A stretch of DNA of 64,000 nucleotides from Neobacillus paridis (GTDB lineage: Bacteria; Bacillota; Bacilli; Bacillales; Cytobacillaceae), in NCBI RefSeq assembly GCF_016765675.1, contig NZ_JAESWB010000362.1, positions 62,001 to 126,000 on the forward strand, written 5' to 3'. A program made the position numbers and the translations under genes. Of the stretch, positions 15,131 to 23,916 are shown one piece after another; positions within the stretch are counted from its first letter, which is position 1; every line of letters starts with the position of its first letter. A model generated the notes under the pieces. It was given only the letters and a program-made list of their open reading frames with translations, did no database searches and was not told the origin of the DNA.

Positions 15131-16495
15131 TTATTTCGTTATGCTTTCCATTAGCTCAACATGTTCCGGGCTGCGGACGATTTGGCTGGCTTTAGCCGGT
15201 GAAACCGGATCATTTGAGACATGCTCCAATTTATAAGTAAGAATGCGTTTCACCGACTCATTGATCCGCTCCTCGCTGAGTTTCCCGTCCTGAACTGCTT
15301 GAAGAATACCCTGATACAATTTCAACTGATGGTCGTATTCATGACAGGCTAACAACAGATCTGCACCGGCATTTACCGCCATGTATCCCAGCTGATCATA
15401 GGAATAGTATTTACTCACGGCTCCCATGTCCAGATCGTCCGTGACAACAATTCCTTGATACCCCAGCTGGCCGCGAAGAACATCTTGAATAATCGTCCTG
15501 GAGATGCTGGCCGGCATTTTTGCGTCGAAGGCCGGGTACTTTACATGAGTGACCATGACGAAAAATTGCTGTTCCGCTTGTTTTTCCATCATTCGCTTGA
15601 ACGGAACCATATCGACGTTTTCCAGCGTCGCTTTATCGGCCTTTACAATCGATTCATCCAAGTGCGGATCCACGACGACTCGGCCGTTTCCTGGAAAATG
15701 CTTCAGTGAGGCGGTAACATGAGCAGCATTTAAACCTTTCACTGCCTCAAGTCCCAGTGTCGTCGTTTTTCCGGGATCACGGCCAAATGACCGTTCATCA
15801 TTGGCAGACAAGTCCAGAACCGGTGCGAAGTCAACCTGAATCCCCATCGCAGCAAGTTCGGTACCGTTTAACCGGGCCACCTTATATACCTGTTCGGGAC
15901 TTGCTGTCCTTCCGAGCCTTTGCTGCGAGGGGATCGGTGAAACGCGATCGCGCATACGTAACACTGGGCCGCCTTCCTGATCAAGGCCAATCATGAGTGG
16001 AAGTGAAACATCGTTCTTCGCTGCTTCCTGTTTTAGCCGGTTTGTAAGCTCCGCCACCTGTTCAGGCGATTGCATGTTACGATCAAACAAAATCACCCCG
16101 CCGACTTTTTGTTTACGAATCATGGTTTGAATAGTTTGATCTTCTTCTGTACTCTGAAACCCCACCATAAACATCTGCCCGACTTTTTCCTGTAAAGTCA
16201 TCTGTTTTAACAGTTTGTCTACCTTTTCCGCAGTCGACTGCTTTTTGCCCGCAGCGGGCTCCTTGTCTTTTTTCGCAGCAGTTGCCGGACTTGACTTTTG
16301 CTTCTTCCCGTTTTCCTCTTTGTTAGCAGCAGATTTATTTTTTTCTGCCGACTGTTGTTTTTGCTGCTCCGCCAATTTAGTCACCTGTTTCTGATGATAA
16401 AACTGAAAGGCCAGCCCGCCCAGCAGGACGACGGCAACCAGCAATAATATCCAGGCTGATTTTTTCTGTTTTTTTCTTCTATCCATCCTATTCAT
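15131..16495 (-). CDS. Glycoside hydrolase family 3, membrane-anchored beta-N-acetylglucosaminidase-like
   Basis: About 454 residues. A basic start is followed by one membrane anchor (WILLLVAVVLLGGLAF) and a Lys/Glu/Ser-rich linker to about residue 85, then a GH3 TIM barrel. Marks are LMIGLDQEGGPVLRM near 175, the substrate-lysine and general acid motif KHFPGNGRVVVDPHLD near 265 with the Asp-His pair of NagZ-type enzymes, and VVTDDLDMGAV near 335 with the nucleophile aspartate. It resembles Bacillus NagZ/YbbD but lacks that protein's C-terminal domain. I start at ATG 16495, which overlaps the previous stop; the upstream extension to 16582 lies inside that gene. It probably trims cell-wall muropeptides outside the membrane. 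Confidence 0.82.
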   Translation of the reverse strand: MNRMDRRKKQKKSAWILLLVAVVLLGGLAFQFYHQKQVTKLAEQQKQQSAEKNKSAANKEENGKKQKSSPATAAKKDKEPAAGKKQSTAEKVDKLLKQMTLQEKVGQMFMVGFQSTEEDQTIQTMIRKQKVGGVILFDRNMQSPEQVAELTNRLKQEAAKNDVSLPLMIGLDQEGGPVLRMRDRVSPIPSQQRLGRTASPEQVYKVARLNGTELAAMGIQVDFAPVLDLSANDERSFGRDPGKTTTLGLEAVKGLNAAHVTASLKHFPGNGRVVVDPHLDESIVKADKATLENVDMVPFKRMMEKQAEQQFFVMVTHVKYPAFDAKMPASISRTIIQDVLRGQLGYQGIVVTDDLDMGAVSKYYSYDQLGYMAVNAGADLLLACHEYDHQLKLYQGILQAVQDGKLSEERINESVKRILTYKLEHVSNDPVSPAKASQIVRSPEHVELMESITK

Positions 16496-17927
16496 TCGTC
16501 GTATAGGAACCTTGTGGTTTAATCTTGGATGCATTGAGCAGCCAACGCCCATCCTGATAAATAAGACTCCATGTCCCTCCAAACTTTTGAACTAATGTTT
16601 TACCGCTAGACTTCCGGTCGTAAGATGTTAAGGTTAGCGATACCTTGGCGTTTGTTTCATCAATTTGCTCGATGTTTGAAATCTCTACTATATTTCGGTA
16701 ATTTTTTTCAACACCGTGTTTCCATTGATTATAGTTGAGTTGTTTTTTCGAAGAAAATAAGTCATACGCTTCCTCATAATTGCCGCTTGAAATATAGTTA
16801 TAATGATCACGGACGGCTTGGGCAATGGCTTCTTTGTCGCCGTCAATATATCCCATATCCTCGTCATATCCGGAATATTCATCATTGCCGGCATAATCAC
16901 CAACAAAATCAGTGGCCGGAATTTCCAGGTACACTTCCTGGCCATCAGAGGTAATCGGTTCTTCCGGACTTTTCACGGTGTGCGAACCCAATTGATAGAC
17001 GGCCTGCAATTTCATCGATCCGTCCGTTTTAACCGGGCCAAATTCCTCAATATCTTTAATTTTCTTTCTGGTCGATTTGCCGTTTACATATAAAAGGGCA
17101 TCCTCATTATTCGAGGAAACTGTTACGGTATTTCCTGATAAATCCAGCTCCACGTTAATGTTTTGAATCCCCTCTTTATTTTGACCATCCTCTTCATATG
17201 GATCGATAGACTCGGTTTTCACGACATTCATATACTCGCCCTTATACGTCGCTTTGATCTCGATATCACTTAACAAGTATGGACCAAAGGTGTCATTGCT
17301 TTTGCTAATCTTGCCGACTGCTTTTCCATTGATCGAAATCTCAACAGGATCTTGATCGGTTTCCAGTTTAACCGCATACGGCTTGACATTGATGGCATAG
17401 TAATCGAATACCAGCCATTTTTTTCCGTCGCGGACAAGGCTGACTGGTCTTTTCCGATCATCATAGTCCTTGTTAACGGCTAATTTTCCTGCATCCTTTT
17501 TCAATTGTAACACCGTTTTGGTATAAACATCCGGGTGTTTTTTTAAATACATAAGAAAATCGGAAATAACGTCATCCGTAAGATCCAGTTCCGTTTGATT
17601 TTTGTTTAAAATCTGTTTCATTTCCTTGACATTCTGCTTTTTCACGGCATCTACAAATTGTGCTTGAATTTTTCCAGGTGTCATGGTTGAAGCGATATAT
17701 TGATAGGCGCCAATCATTCCAATTGCCAGGATGACAATGACTGCGGCAAGAACCTTAAACTTTTTCGAGCGAAAAAAAGACGGCCCTTTACGGTTTTCTT
17801 CCCGTGAACGATTTTGTGGGGCGGAAGGAGGCGGTGCTGCCGCTTCCCGTTTTTGCACCGCACCACATTTTGGGCAAAATTTTTGCCCGGGATTTAATTT
17901 ATGTCCACAGTTTTGACAACTTTCCAT
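16488..17927 (-). CDS. TcaA/YvbJ-like zinc ribbon membrane protein
   Basis: 479 residues. The N-terminal zinc ribbon CQNCGHKLNPGQKFCPKCG (residues 4-22) is cytosolic, then a Pro/Arg-rich linker, one transmembrane helix (VLAAVIVILAIGMIGAYQYI near 60-80) and a long outer part. That part has a helical domain (IQAQFVDAVKKQNVKEMKQIL), repeated beta domains (VEISINGKAVGKI; DALLYVNGKSTRKKI) and a C-terminal NTF2-like domain (NYISSGNYEEAYDLFSSKK). This is the layout of staphylococcal TcaA and B. subtilis YvbJ, linked to wall teichoic acid and glycopeptide sensitivity. It sits in an operon with two more zinc ribbon proteins and a GH3 enzyme, supporting a cell-envelope role. Confidence 0.82.
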   Translation of the reverse strand: MESCQNCGHKLNPGQKFCPKCGAVQKREAAAPPPSAPQNRSREENRKGPSFFRSKKFKVLAAVIVILAIGMIGAYQYIASTMTPGKIQAQFVDAVKKQNVKEMKQILNKNQTELDLTDDVISDFLMYLKKHPDVYTKTVLQLKKDAGKLAVNKDYDDRKRPVSLVRDGKKWLVFDYYAINVKPYAVKLETDQDPVEISINGKAVGKISKSNDTFGPYLLSDIEIKATYKGEYMNVVKTESIDPYEEDGQNKEGIQNINVELDLSGNTVTVSSNNEDALLYVNGKSTRKKIKDIEEFGPVKTDGSMKLQAVYQLGSHTVKSPEEPITSDGQEVYLEIPATDFVGDYAGNDEYSGYDEDMGYIDGDKEAIAQAVRDHYNYISSGNYEEAYDLFSSKKQLNYNQWKHGVEKNYRNIVEISNIEQIDETNAKVSLTLTSYDRKSSGKTLVQKFGGTWSLIYQDGRWLLNASKIKPQGSYTTNE

Positions 17928-17986
17928 ACTGTTACACTTCCTTCGATCTGATGGTGAAATATTTTTAAAAAAGTCTTACTTGCTTT

Positions 17987-19603
17987 CTATTGCTTCATCC
18001 GAAGTTTATAAAGCCATGAACCGCCATAGGCACAAATAAAGGAAAAAATAAAACTGAAAATCAAGGTGCTAAATGGACTAAATCCGAGCATCATCGACAT
18101 GTTGTAGGGATCCCCATTGTCCTTGCTAGTGAGCGAAAAACCAATGTCGGAGAACGATGCCAGTCCCATCATCATCACCGCATACACAACGCTGAAAACA
18201 ACTAGATTCTTAACCACATTTGGCTGTTTGGCAATACGGAATCCCGCCCAAACCAGCAGGATGATTGGAATAATAAGAGCAAACTTTAAATACATTCCAA
18301 CGTCATTCGTTGCCATAAAGCTGGCAATCGCTTCAAAATCAGAATCGGCAGCTGCGCCTTTCAAGTGGAATCCGGATAAAAGATGATATGAAATCGCGCC
18401 CGTATTCTTATCCTCCCCCCCACTAAAGGTCAATGAGGCAAAATGAAGCAAATTCCACAAATAGGTTCCCAATTGAACGGACGAAGCGGCAATCAGCGAA
18501 TAGCTTTTGTTCAACAGCTCTTCTAATGGCGTACCATCCAATTCAAAGCCTAATTCCTCTTTAAGTTTGGCAACTTGACTTACTAACATCACCAAAATGA
18601 TCACGAAGAAAATAAGAATCCCCCTAAATGGAACGGCAATTGCCTGGTGGATGGACTCTCCAAAAGGAAGCTTCTCGCTAAGATGCCCGGTGATTTTTCT
18701 AAAATTAGTAGAAAATAAAATACCAAAACCACTAAATAAACAGCCGATCAATAACGTCATCAGCAATGTTTTAATAAAGGAATAATGGGTATCAATGCTA
18801 AGAGAAAACTTCATTCCCATCTGGCTCATATTGACTTCGTGCGAGAATCCGGCAAAGAAGGAAATGACCGTGCAGACAAGTGCATAAATAATCGCAATCC
18901 CTGCGGCGTCAGTCAGGCGTCTGGCTAAATCCTCTCCCCTTGTTTTCCGGCCGGCCCAGATCCCTGCGGCAAACAGCCCGATAAACGGGATTAATAAATA
19001 GGGCAAATATCCGTTTTTCGCCAGTGCATCAACGGAAAAACTTCCCTCATCAAAGCCCAAGTCCCCTCCCGCCTTTACGGTAAGGTTAGGATTTTGCAGG
19101 TTCGCCATCATCATGATATCGGTCACACCAATAAATTTACCCGTAAGCAGTTTTACATCCGAACCAACCAAATTGGAGATCTCAGAATCCGACATGGCTT
19201 CATTCATCAGGTTGCTATACAGCTTTTCAGTTGATTTCATCATGAAAAAGGAAATGGCAAAAACAATAACAATAGCCAGCAGAGCAGGAATAACCGCTTG
19301 TTTGATCTGTTGAAAACTTATGACAGGCCATTTCCCCAGCTTAGGCATTGTCGGTGTGAGTCTTGTTGGATCTTTCATGATGGTTGGAGCATTACTTTTT
19401 TCAGTTACATACTTCCCCAAGCTTTGACCACAATGTTGACAATAGTTGGCGAGGGTCGAAACCGTTCCCCCACATTGGGGACAATAGCTGGAGCTTTGCT
19501 CTTGTTTCCGATATTTCACATTATGATTTTTCAAAAAGGCCCCGTCGTGGGAGCAATAATTGGCAGATGCAGGATTTTCTGCCCCACAGCTTTTACAATA
19601 CAT
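17987..19603 (-). CDS. Double zinc ribbon polytopic membrane protein, function unknown
   Basis: 538 residues. It starts MYCKSCGAENPASANYCSHDG with a second ribbon CPQCGGTVSTLANYCQHCG near residue 40. A first membrane helix (VIPALLAIVIVFAISFFMM near 105) is followed by an outer segment and then about seven more helices spread to the C-terminus (for example LPYLLIPFIGLFAAGIWAG, GILIFFVIILVMLVSQVA). The last helices end near a short basic tail. I recognise no enzymatic motif. It is 13 bases after the next upstream gene and 59 bases before the TcaA-like gene, in one operon. The zinc ribbons may let these proteins assemble together at the membrane. Confidence 0.7.
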   Translation of the reverse strand: MYCKSCGAENPASANYCSHDGAFLKNHNVKYRKQEQSSSYCPQCGGTVSTLANYCQHCGQSLGKYVTEKSNAPTIMKDPTRLTPTMPKLGKWPVISFQQIKQAVIPALLAIVIVFAISFFMMKSTEKLYSNLMNEAMSDSEISNLVGSDVKLLTGKFIGVTDIMMMANLQNPNLTVKAGGDLGFDEGSFSVDALAKNGYLPYLLIPFIGLFAAGIWAGRKTRGEDLARRLTDAAGIAIIYALVCTVISFFAGFSHEVNMSQMGMKFSLSIDTHYSFIKTLLMTLLIGCLFSGFGILFSTNFRKITGHLSEKLPFGESIHQAIAVPFRGILIFFVIILVMLVSQVAKLKEELGFELDGTPLEELLNKSYSLIAASSVQLGTYLWNLLHFASLTFSGGEDKNTGAISYHLLSGFHLKGAAADSDFEAIASFMATNDVGMYLKFALIIPIILLVWAGFRIAKQPNVVKNLVVFSVVYAVMMMGLASFSDIGFSLTSKDNGDPYNMSMMLGFSPFSTLIFSFIFSFICAYGGSWLYKLRMKQ

Positions 19604-19615
19604 TCTGTAAACCTC

Positions 19616-20107
19616 CTACAAAACCAGACGGCTGCCGCAGCAAGGACAGAAGCTGCCATTTGCGGGAATTTGTTCTTCACATGTCGGACAAGTGACAAGT
19701 TCAGCTTGTCGATTCATATCAGTGGCCGTTTCCTGCTTTTGGCCGCAGTATCCGCAGAACTTATCATCATGATCAATCGTTGTTCCACAGTTTGTACATG
19801 TTTTAGTGGCGCTTTTTTGGTTTAACTCTTCCAGCGCCTTTTGCGCTTGATAGATTTGGCTGTCTAGGTTTGCAATCTCAACAACATAACCGTGAAGTTT
19901 CGAATCTGAAAGTTCCCCGGTACGAATTTTTTGATAAGCTTCTTCGCCAAGTTTTAAAATCAGACTGCTCCGCGCTGCGGAAATGTCCTGAATCTCCTTT
20001 TTATACTGGCTCATTTCCTGAACAGTCTGAAACTTTTGCTTCCCTTGTTGCAGGGAATCTTGGATTTTATTTATGCTGCCCCCAAGTTTTGTCTGTAAAT
20101 TACTCAT
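19616..20107 (-). CDS. Coiled-coil plus double zinc ribbon protein, unknown
   Basis: 163 residues, soluble. The first 100 residues are helical with heptad character (KIQDSLQQGKQKFQTVQEM, later IANLDSQIYQAQKALEEL). Two zinc ribbons follow: CTNCGTTIDHDDKFCGYCG near 110 and CPTCEEQIPANGSFCPCCG near 140. It opens the four-gene operon (this gene, the polytopic ribbon protein, the TcaA-like protein, the GH3 enzyme). AGGAGG lies before the ATG at 20107. It could be the cytosolic organiser of the envelope complex; that is inference. Confidence 0.72.
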   Translation of the reverse strand: MSNLQTKLGGSINKIQDSLQQGKQKFQTVQEMSQYKKEIQDISAARSSLILKLGEEAYQKIRTGELSDSKLHGYVVEIANLDSQIYQAQKALEELNQKSATKTCTNCGTTIDHDDKFCGYCGQKQETATDMNRQAELVTCPTCEEQIPANGSFCPCCGSRLVL

Positions 20108-20447
20108 GTTCCATTCCTCCTATTCTAAAAATAAAATCCAATTACTAATTTACCATATTTTTAGGCACTTAGACTGATAATCTATAAATTATTTCTATTT
20201 TAAGAAAATAACTTGCATTCAGCGGATCCATGTACTGCAACGAAAATAGACTTTTCAGAAGTTGAATAATGTTATTTTAATAAAGTACTCCAAAATCGCC
20301 TTACCGTTTCATATAAATTCAGTGTATATTTATGATAAATGCTGCTGCTTCGAGCACTTAGAGCCAGGCTGTTTAACCGAAATTAGCTATTGCCATGGGC
20401 ACAGATACATGGACCACTTCCAGTTTTCCCAATTACTATTATCAAAG
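20108..20447. other. Gene-free gap holding the promoter side of the zinc-ribbon operon
   Basis: AT-rich upstream part (20110-20290) that must contain the promoter of the minus-strand envelope operon; I cannot fix a clear -35/-10 pair. The rest, to the terminator at 20448, shows no reading frame with an RBS and no repeat. Confidence 0.4.
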
Positions 20448-20485
20448 AAAAATTGGGCAGGCAGTCCATGGCTGCTTGCCCAACG
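20448..20485 (-). terminator. Terminator of the sigma-54 activator gene
   Basis: TTGGGCAGGCAG (20453-20464) pairs with CTGCTTGCCCAA (20472-20483), with a T-run on the minus strand. It lies directly after the stop at 20490. Confidence 0.85.
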
Positions 20486-20489
20486 ATTT

Positions 20490-21851
20490 TTAATCTTCAA
20501 GCCGGTATTTCTTAATTTTTTCATAGATGCTTGATTTGCTGATGCCGAGAGCTTTGGCGGCTTCCAGTTTGTCCTGGTGATACTGTTCCAGTGTCCGCTC
20601 GATAATCCGCTTTTCGGTCTCCTCTAGAATCTCCTTTAACGACAGCTGACCGATCAGCACTTTCGGATCGCCAGTCAGCGACTCGGGTAAGGAAGACAGG
20701 GTTATTCTTTCGCCATCCGCAAGATGGATCGCCGCCTCGACTACATTTTCAAGCTCCCGCAAATTTCCCGGCCAATGATAGCGATTAAACAAGCGGCGAA
20801 CCTCATCATCAATCGTTGTGATCCGTTTTCCAGCACGCCGTGAGATTTTTTCAAGAAAATAATCCGTCAAATGAGGGATATCCTCCGGCCGCTCGCGTAA
20901 CGGAGGGATTTTAAAGGGGATGACATGAATTCGGTAAAATAGGTCCTCGCGGAATCGCTTCTCCTCAATCATTTTTTCCAATGGACGGTTGGTCGCGGCA
21001 ATCACCCGAACATCAACAGGGATCGGCTTCAGTGAACCAACTGGCTCGACTTCTTTTTCCTGAAGCACACGAAGTAGCTTCACCTGCATATTTAGAGGCA
21101 TGTCCCCAATTTCATCAAGGAAAATCGTTCCCCCGTGAGCCAGCACGAACTTTCCTTTCTTGCCGCCCTTTTTCGCCCCGGTAAACGCCCCTTCTTCATA
21201 CCCGAACAGCTCTGATTCCAATAAGTGCTCGGGAATCGCGCCGCAGTTGACCTTGATAAACGGCTGATGACTCCGCGGGCTCAAACAGTGAATGCTGTGG
21301 GCAAACAGTTCCTTGCCAGTGCCGCTTTCGCCGCGAATCAATACTGAAATATTACCTGATGCTATGCTTTTCACTTTTTCCTTTAATTCCATCATGGACG
21401 GAGACACCGTTTGAATATCATGAAGTGTATATTTCGCACCGTTATTTTCATTCCAGTCCTGCAAATACGTTTGCAGCTTTGGCAGCAGGCTTTTAATATG
21501 CGAATTCATCCTGTTCCATTCCTTTGTGTCGCGAAAAATAACAGTGCCTAACGCGCCAATCAATCGCCCATTGGAAAACAGCGGAATCCGGTTGGCAATC
21601 ATATAATTTCCTTTGATATACTGCAGATCAGCAATCTCTTCTTTTCCTGTTTGCGCGACGATATGCATCCTTGAATTCTCAATCACCTTGGCCACATGAC
21701 GTCCGAGTGCATCTCCTCTGTCAATTTCAAGAAATTGGCAGTATCCCTGATTAATATAAACGATCCTGCCTTCCGTATTCACCACGACAATCCACTCATA
21801 GGCACAATCAATAATGGTCTCTAAAAGATCATTCTTGTACAAAATATCCAT
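20490..21851 (-). CDS. PAS-domain sigma-54-dependent transcriptional activator
   Basis: 453 residues: an N-terminal PAS sensor domain (residues 5-110, VVVNTEGRIVYINQGYCQFL), an AAA+ domain with Walker A GESGTGKE near 170, the sigma-54 contact loop GAFTGAKKGG near 220, Walker B GGTIFLDEIGDMP near 240, and a C-terminal Fis-type helix-turn-helix (AAKALGISKSSIYEKIKKY). All key residues are present, so it should drive open-complex formation at SigL promoters in response to a small ligand. The start is ATG 21851 with GGAGG upstream; the GTG at 21875 has a badly placed RBS. It lies 6 kb from the only clear sigma-54 promoter in the window (14683-14698), its most likely target here. Confidence 0.85.
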   Translation of the reverse strand: MDILYKNDLLETIIDCAYEWIVVVNTEGRIVYINQGYCQFLEIDRGDALGRHVAKVIENSRMHIVAQTGKEEIADLQYIKGNYMIANRIPLFSNGRLIGALGTVIFRDTKEWNRMNSHIKSLLPKLQTYLQDWNENNGAKYTLHDIQTVSPSMMELKEKVKSIASGNISVLIRGESGTGKELFAHSIHCLSPRSHQPFIKVNCGAIPEHLLESELFGYEEGAFTGAKKGGKKGKFVLAHGGTIFLDEIGDMPLNMQVKLLRVLQEKEVEPVGSLKPIPVDVRVIAATNRPLEKMIEEKRFREDLFYRIHVIPFKIPPLRERPEDIPHLTDYFLEKISRRAGKRITTIDDEVRRLFNRYHWPGNLRELENVVEAAIHLADGERITLSSLPESLTGDPKVLIGQLSLKEILEETEKRIIERTLEQYHQDKLEAAKALGISKSSIYEKIKKYRLED

Positions 21852-22095
21852 GCCGCCAACCACCTCCATCTGCACTTTCCTATTAATATATGAAGCAATG
21901 AATTTTGTTAGAAGTGGCGGCGTGGGTCGCCAAATTGAGTCGAAGTTACGCCAATGTTACTTTGAACATTTTGTGTTAGGTCCGTGACAATCATTGACAT
22001 TATTCTACAAACTTCATATACTTTTGACATAAGCTGAGGAAATTTTTACCCTTAGAGGTAATTGCTGAGCTATTCCCCTAAGGAGGGTTGCCAAA

Positions 22096-23811
22096 ATGTC
22101 AAATTTCCTATCCATTCAACTCTTCAAAGTTCCTGTGAAAACATGGCTATTTATCATCCTATTTTATGGTTTTCCTGCTCTGTTGGATTTAATAGACTTT
22201 AATGACCTTTATTTTCATAATATCCTTTGGTTTCTTTACTTAATTCCAACATTGTTTTTAACTTTTTTACATGGCAGTAAATATGGAATTCTTTCAACAG
22301 GGGCAGGTTCGCTGCTCTTTCTTTTGACTGAATCACTTCAACCTAGCGGGATTGTCAGTCAAGGACTAATCACGTTAGCAGAGCTGATTTTGGTTAATGT
22401 CCTAATTACGGTTATTGTCGGTCAACTTGTGAAGCGGAATAATCGGGAACTGGGGAGGCAAAAGGAGCTGGAACGGCAATTAGGAGAAGCAAAAGCAGAC
22501 TTGGAATATATCGCCTTTCACGATTCCTTAACCGGACTATATAATTTGAATTATTTTAGCCACCGTTTAACGAAACAGTTCGAAGAGAATAAGATAAACA
22601 GAATACCCGCTTGTTTAATGTTCTTTAATTTGGACCGGTTTAAACTGATCAATGATTCCTATGGGCACCCATTTGGTGATCAGATACTTAAACTCGTTGC
22701 CGAAAAGCTGCTGTCTTTGATAGAACCAGGCGGTACTGCTGTACGATCAGGGGGCGACGATTTCATCCTTTACCTGCCGGAAACACTCCCTGACCAGGCA
22801 AAAGAATTAGCAAATCGAATATTAATGGAATTTTCAAAGCCGATTCACTTTGGAAAAATAGAAATCCGCCTGTCTGCTAGCATCGGAATTGTCAATATTC
22901 AAGAGGAAGATTCGCTCGAGGTTTCTTTACAAAAAGCAAGTTCTTCTTTGCATTTTGCCAAAGAGACAGGTCGCAACAAATATCAGTTTTATAGTGCGAA
23001 ATTTGTTGAAGCAGCCAATCGCCGGCTGTTACTGGAGCAAGGATTACGCAAAGCGTTGGAGGAGAAGCGGCTGAAAGTTTTTTACCAGCCGAAGTTCGAC
23101 TTGCATTTAAATCAAATTACCGGCTTAGAGGCGCTGTTAAGATGGAACGATCCTGTTTTGGGGAATGTTTCCCCGGATGAATTTATCCCGGTTGCCGAGG
23201 AGACTGGTTTAATTATTCCGATCGGAAAATGGGTTTTGGAAGAAGCCAGCCGGCAAGTCTTGGAATGGCAGAAGATGGGGTATTCTGATCTGCATGTTTG
23301 CGTCAATATCTCCAGTATCCAATTTTTACAAAATGATTTCACAAAAATGATCGAACAAATTATCAGGGAAAACTCCCTCCAGCCGCAGTCCCTGAATCTG
23401 GAAATTACCGAAAGAATTGCGCTTTACAATATTGAGGATACAATTCAAAAATTACAGCACTTACAACAATTTGGCGTCACCATTTCATTAGATGATTTTG
23501 GAACCGGATACTCATCTTTAAGTTATATTAAATCCCTTCCAATTAACTTTTTAAAAATCGACCGTTCCTTTATAAAGGATATTTTTTTCAATCATCAAGA
23601 TGCCGCTATCATTCGTTCGATTATTTCTTTGGCCCAATCCTTAGACTTTAAAGTCGTCGCCGAGGGTGTCGAAACCGATGACCAGCTTCGCGTGTTAGGA
23701 GAAATGGGCTGTAATGAAATTCAGGGATATTATATCGCCAAGCCAATGGCATCAGAGGACTTCAGCAAATTTTTGGAACATAATTTGGTGAAACACTACA
23801 GTTATCAGTAA
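22096..23811 (+). CDS. Membrane GGDEF-EAL protein (c-di-GMP cyclase/phosphodiesterase)
   Basis: 571 residues. About four membrane helices fill residues 12-112 (WLFIILFYGFPALLDLI; LWFLYLIPTLFLTFL), then a short coil, a GGDEF domain whose signature is GGDDF near 220, and an EAL domain. GG(D/E)(D/E)F is acceptable for activity, and no RxxD inhibitory site precedes it. The EAL domain keeps the metal and catalytic residues: EALLRW, NISSIQF, EITE, DDFGTGYSSL, KIDRSF, AEGVET and QGYYIAKPM. So breakdown of c-di-GMP is very likely and synthesis possible. AAGGAGGG precedes the ATG. It is divergent from the sigma-54 activator and monocistronic. Confidence 0.88.
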   Translation: MSNFLSIQLFKVPVKTWLFIILFYGFPALLDLIDFNDLYFHNILWFLYLIPTLFLTFLHGSKYGILSTGAGSLLFLLTESLQPSGIVSQGLITLAELILVNVLITVIVGQLVKRNNRELGRQKELERQLGEAKADLEYIAFHDSLTGLYNLNYFSHRLTKQFEENKINRIPACLMFFNLDRFKLINDSYGHPFGDQILKLVAEKLLSLIEPGGTAVRSGGDDFILYLPETLPDQAKELANRILMEFSKPIHFGKIEIRLSASIGIVNIQEEDSLEVSLQKASSSLHFAKETGRNKYQFYSAKFVEAANRRLLLEQGLRKALEEKRLKVFYQPKFDLHLNQITGLEALLRWNDPVLGNVSPDEFIPVAEETGLIIPIGKWVLEEASRQVLEWQKMGYSDLHVCVNISSIQFLQNDFTKMIEQIIRENSLQPQSLNLEITERIALYNIEDTIQKLQHLQQFGVTISLDDFGTGYSSLSYIKSLPINFLKIDRSFIKDIFFNHQDAAIIRSIISLAQSLDFKVVAEGVETDDQLRVLGEMGCNEIQGYYIAKPMASEDFSKFLEHNLVKHYSYQ

Positions 23812-23823
23812 AAAGAAATACAT

Positions 23824-23857
23824 AAAAAAGTAGAGAGACGTTGCTCCCTACTTTTTT
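23824..23857. terminator. Bidirectional terminator
   Basis: AAAAAAGTAGAGAG and CTCCCTACTTTTTT pair around ACGTTG between the GGDEF-EAL gene and the convergent YfcC gene. Confidence 0.85.
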
Positions 23858-23916
23858 GTACTAGCTTTATTTTTTACATAAGCCTAATTCTCTGTCGCTT
23901 TGAAAGCCAGCATTAC

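Noticed and set aside
22096..23811. Inactive GGDEF domain because of GGDDF
   Set aside because: GG(D/E)(D/E)F forms can be active, so loss of function cannot be claimed.
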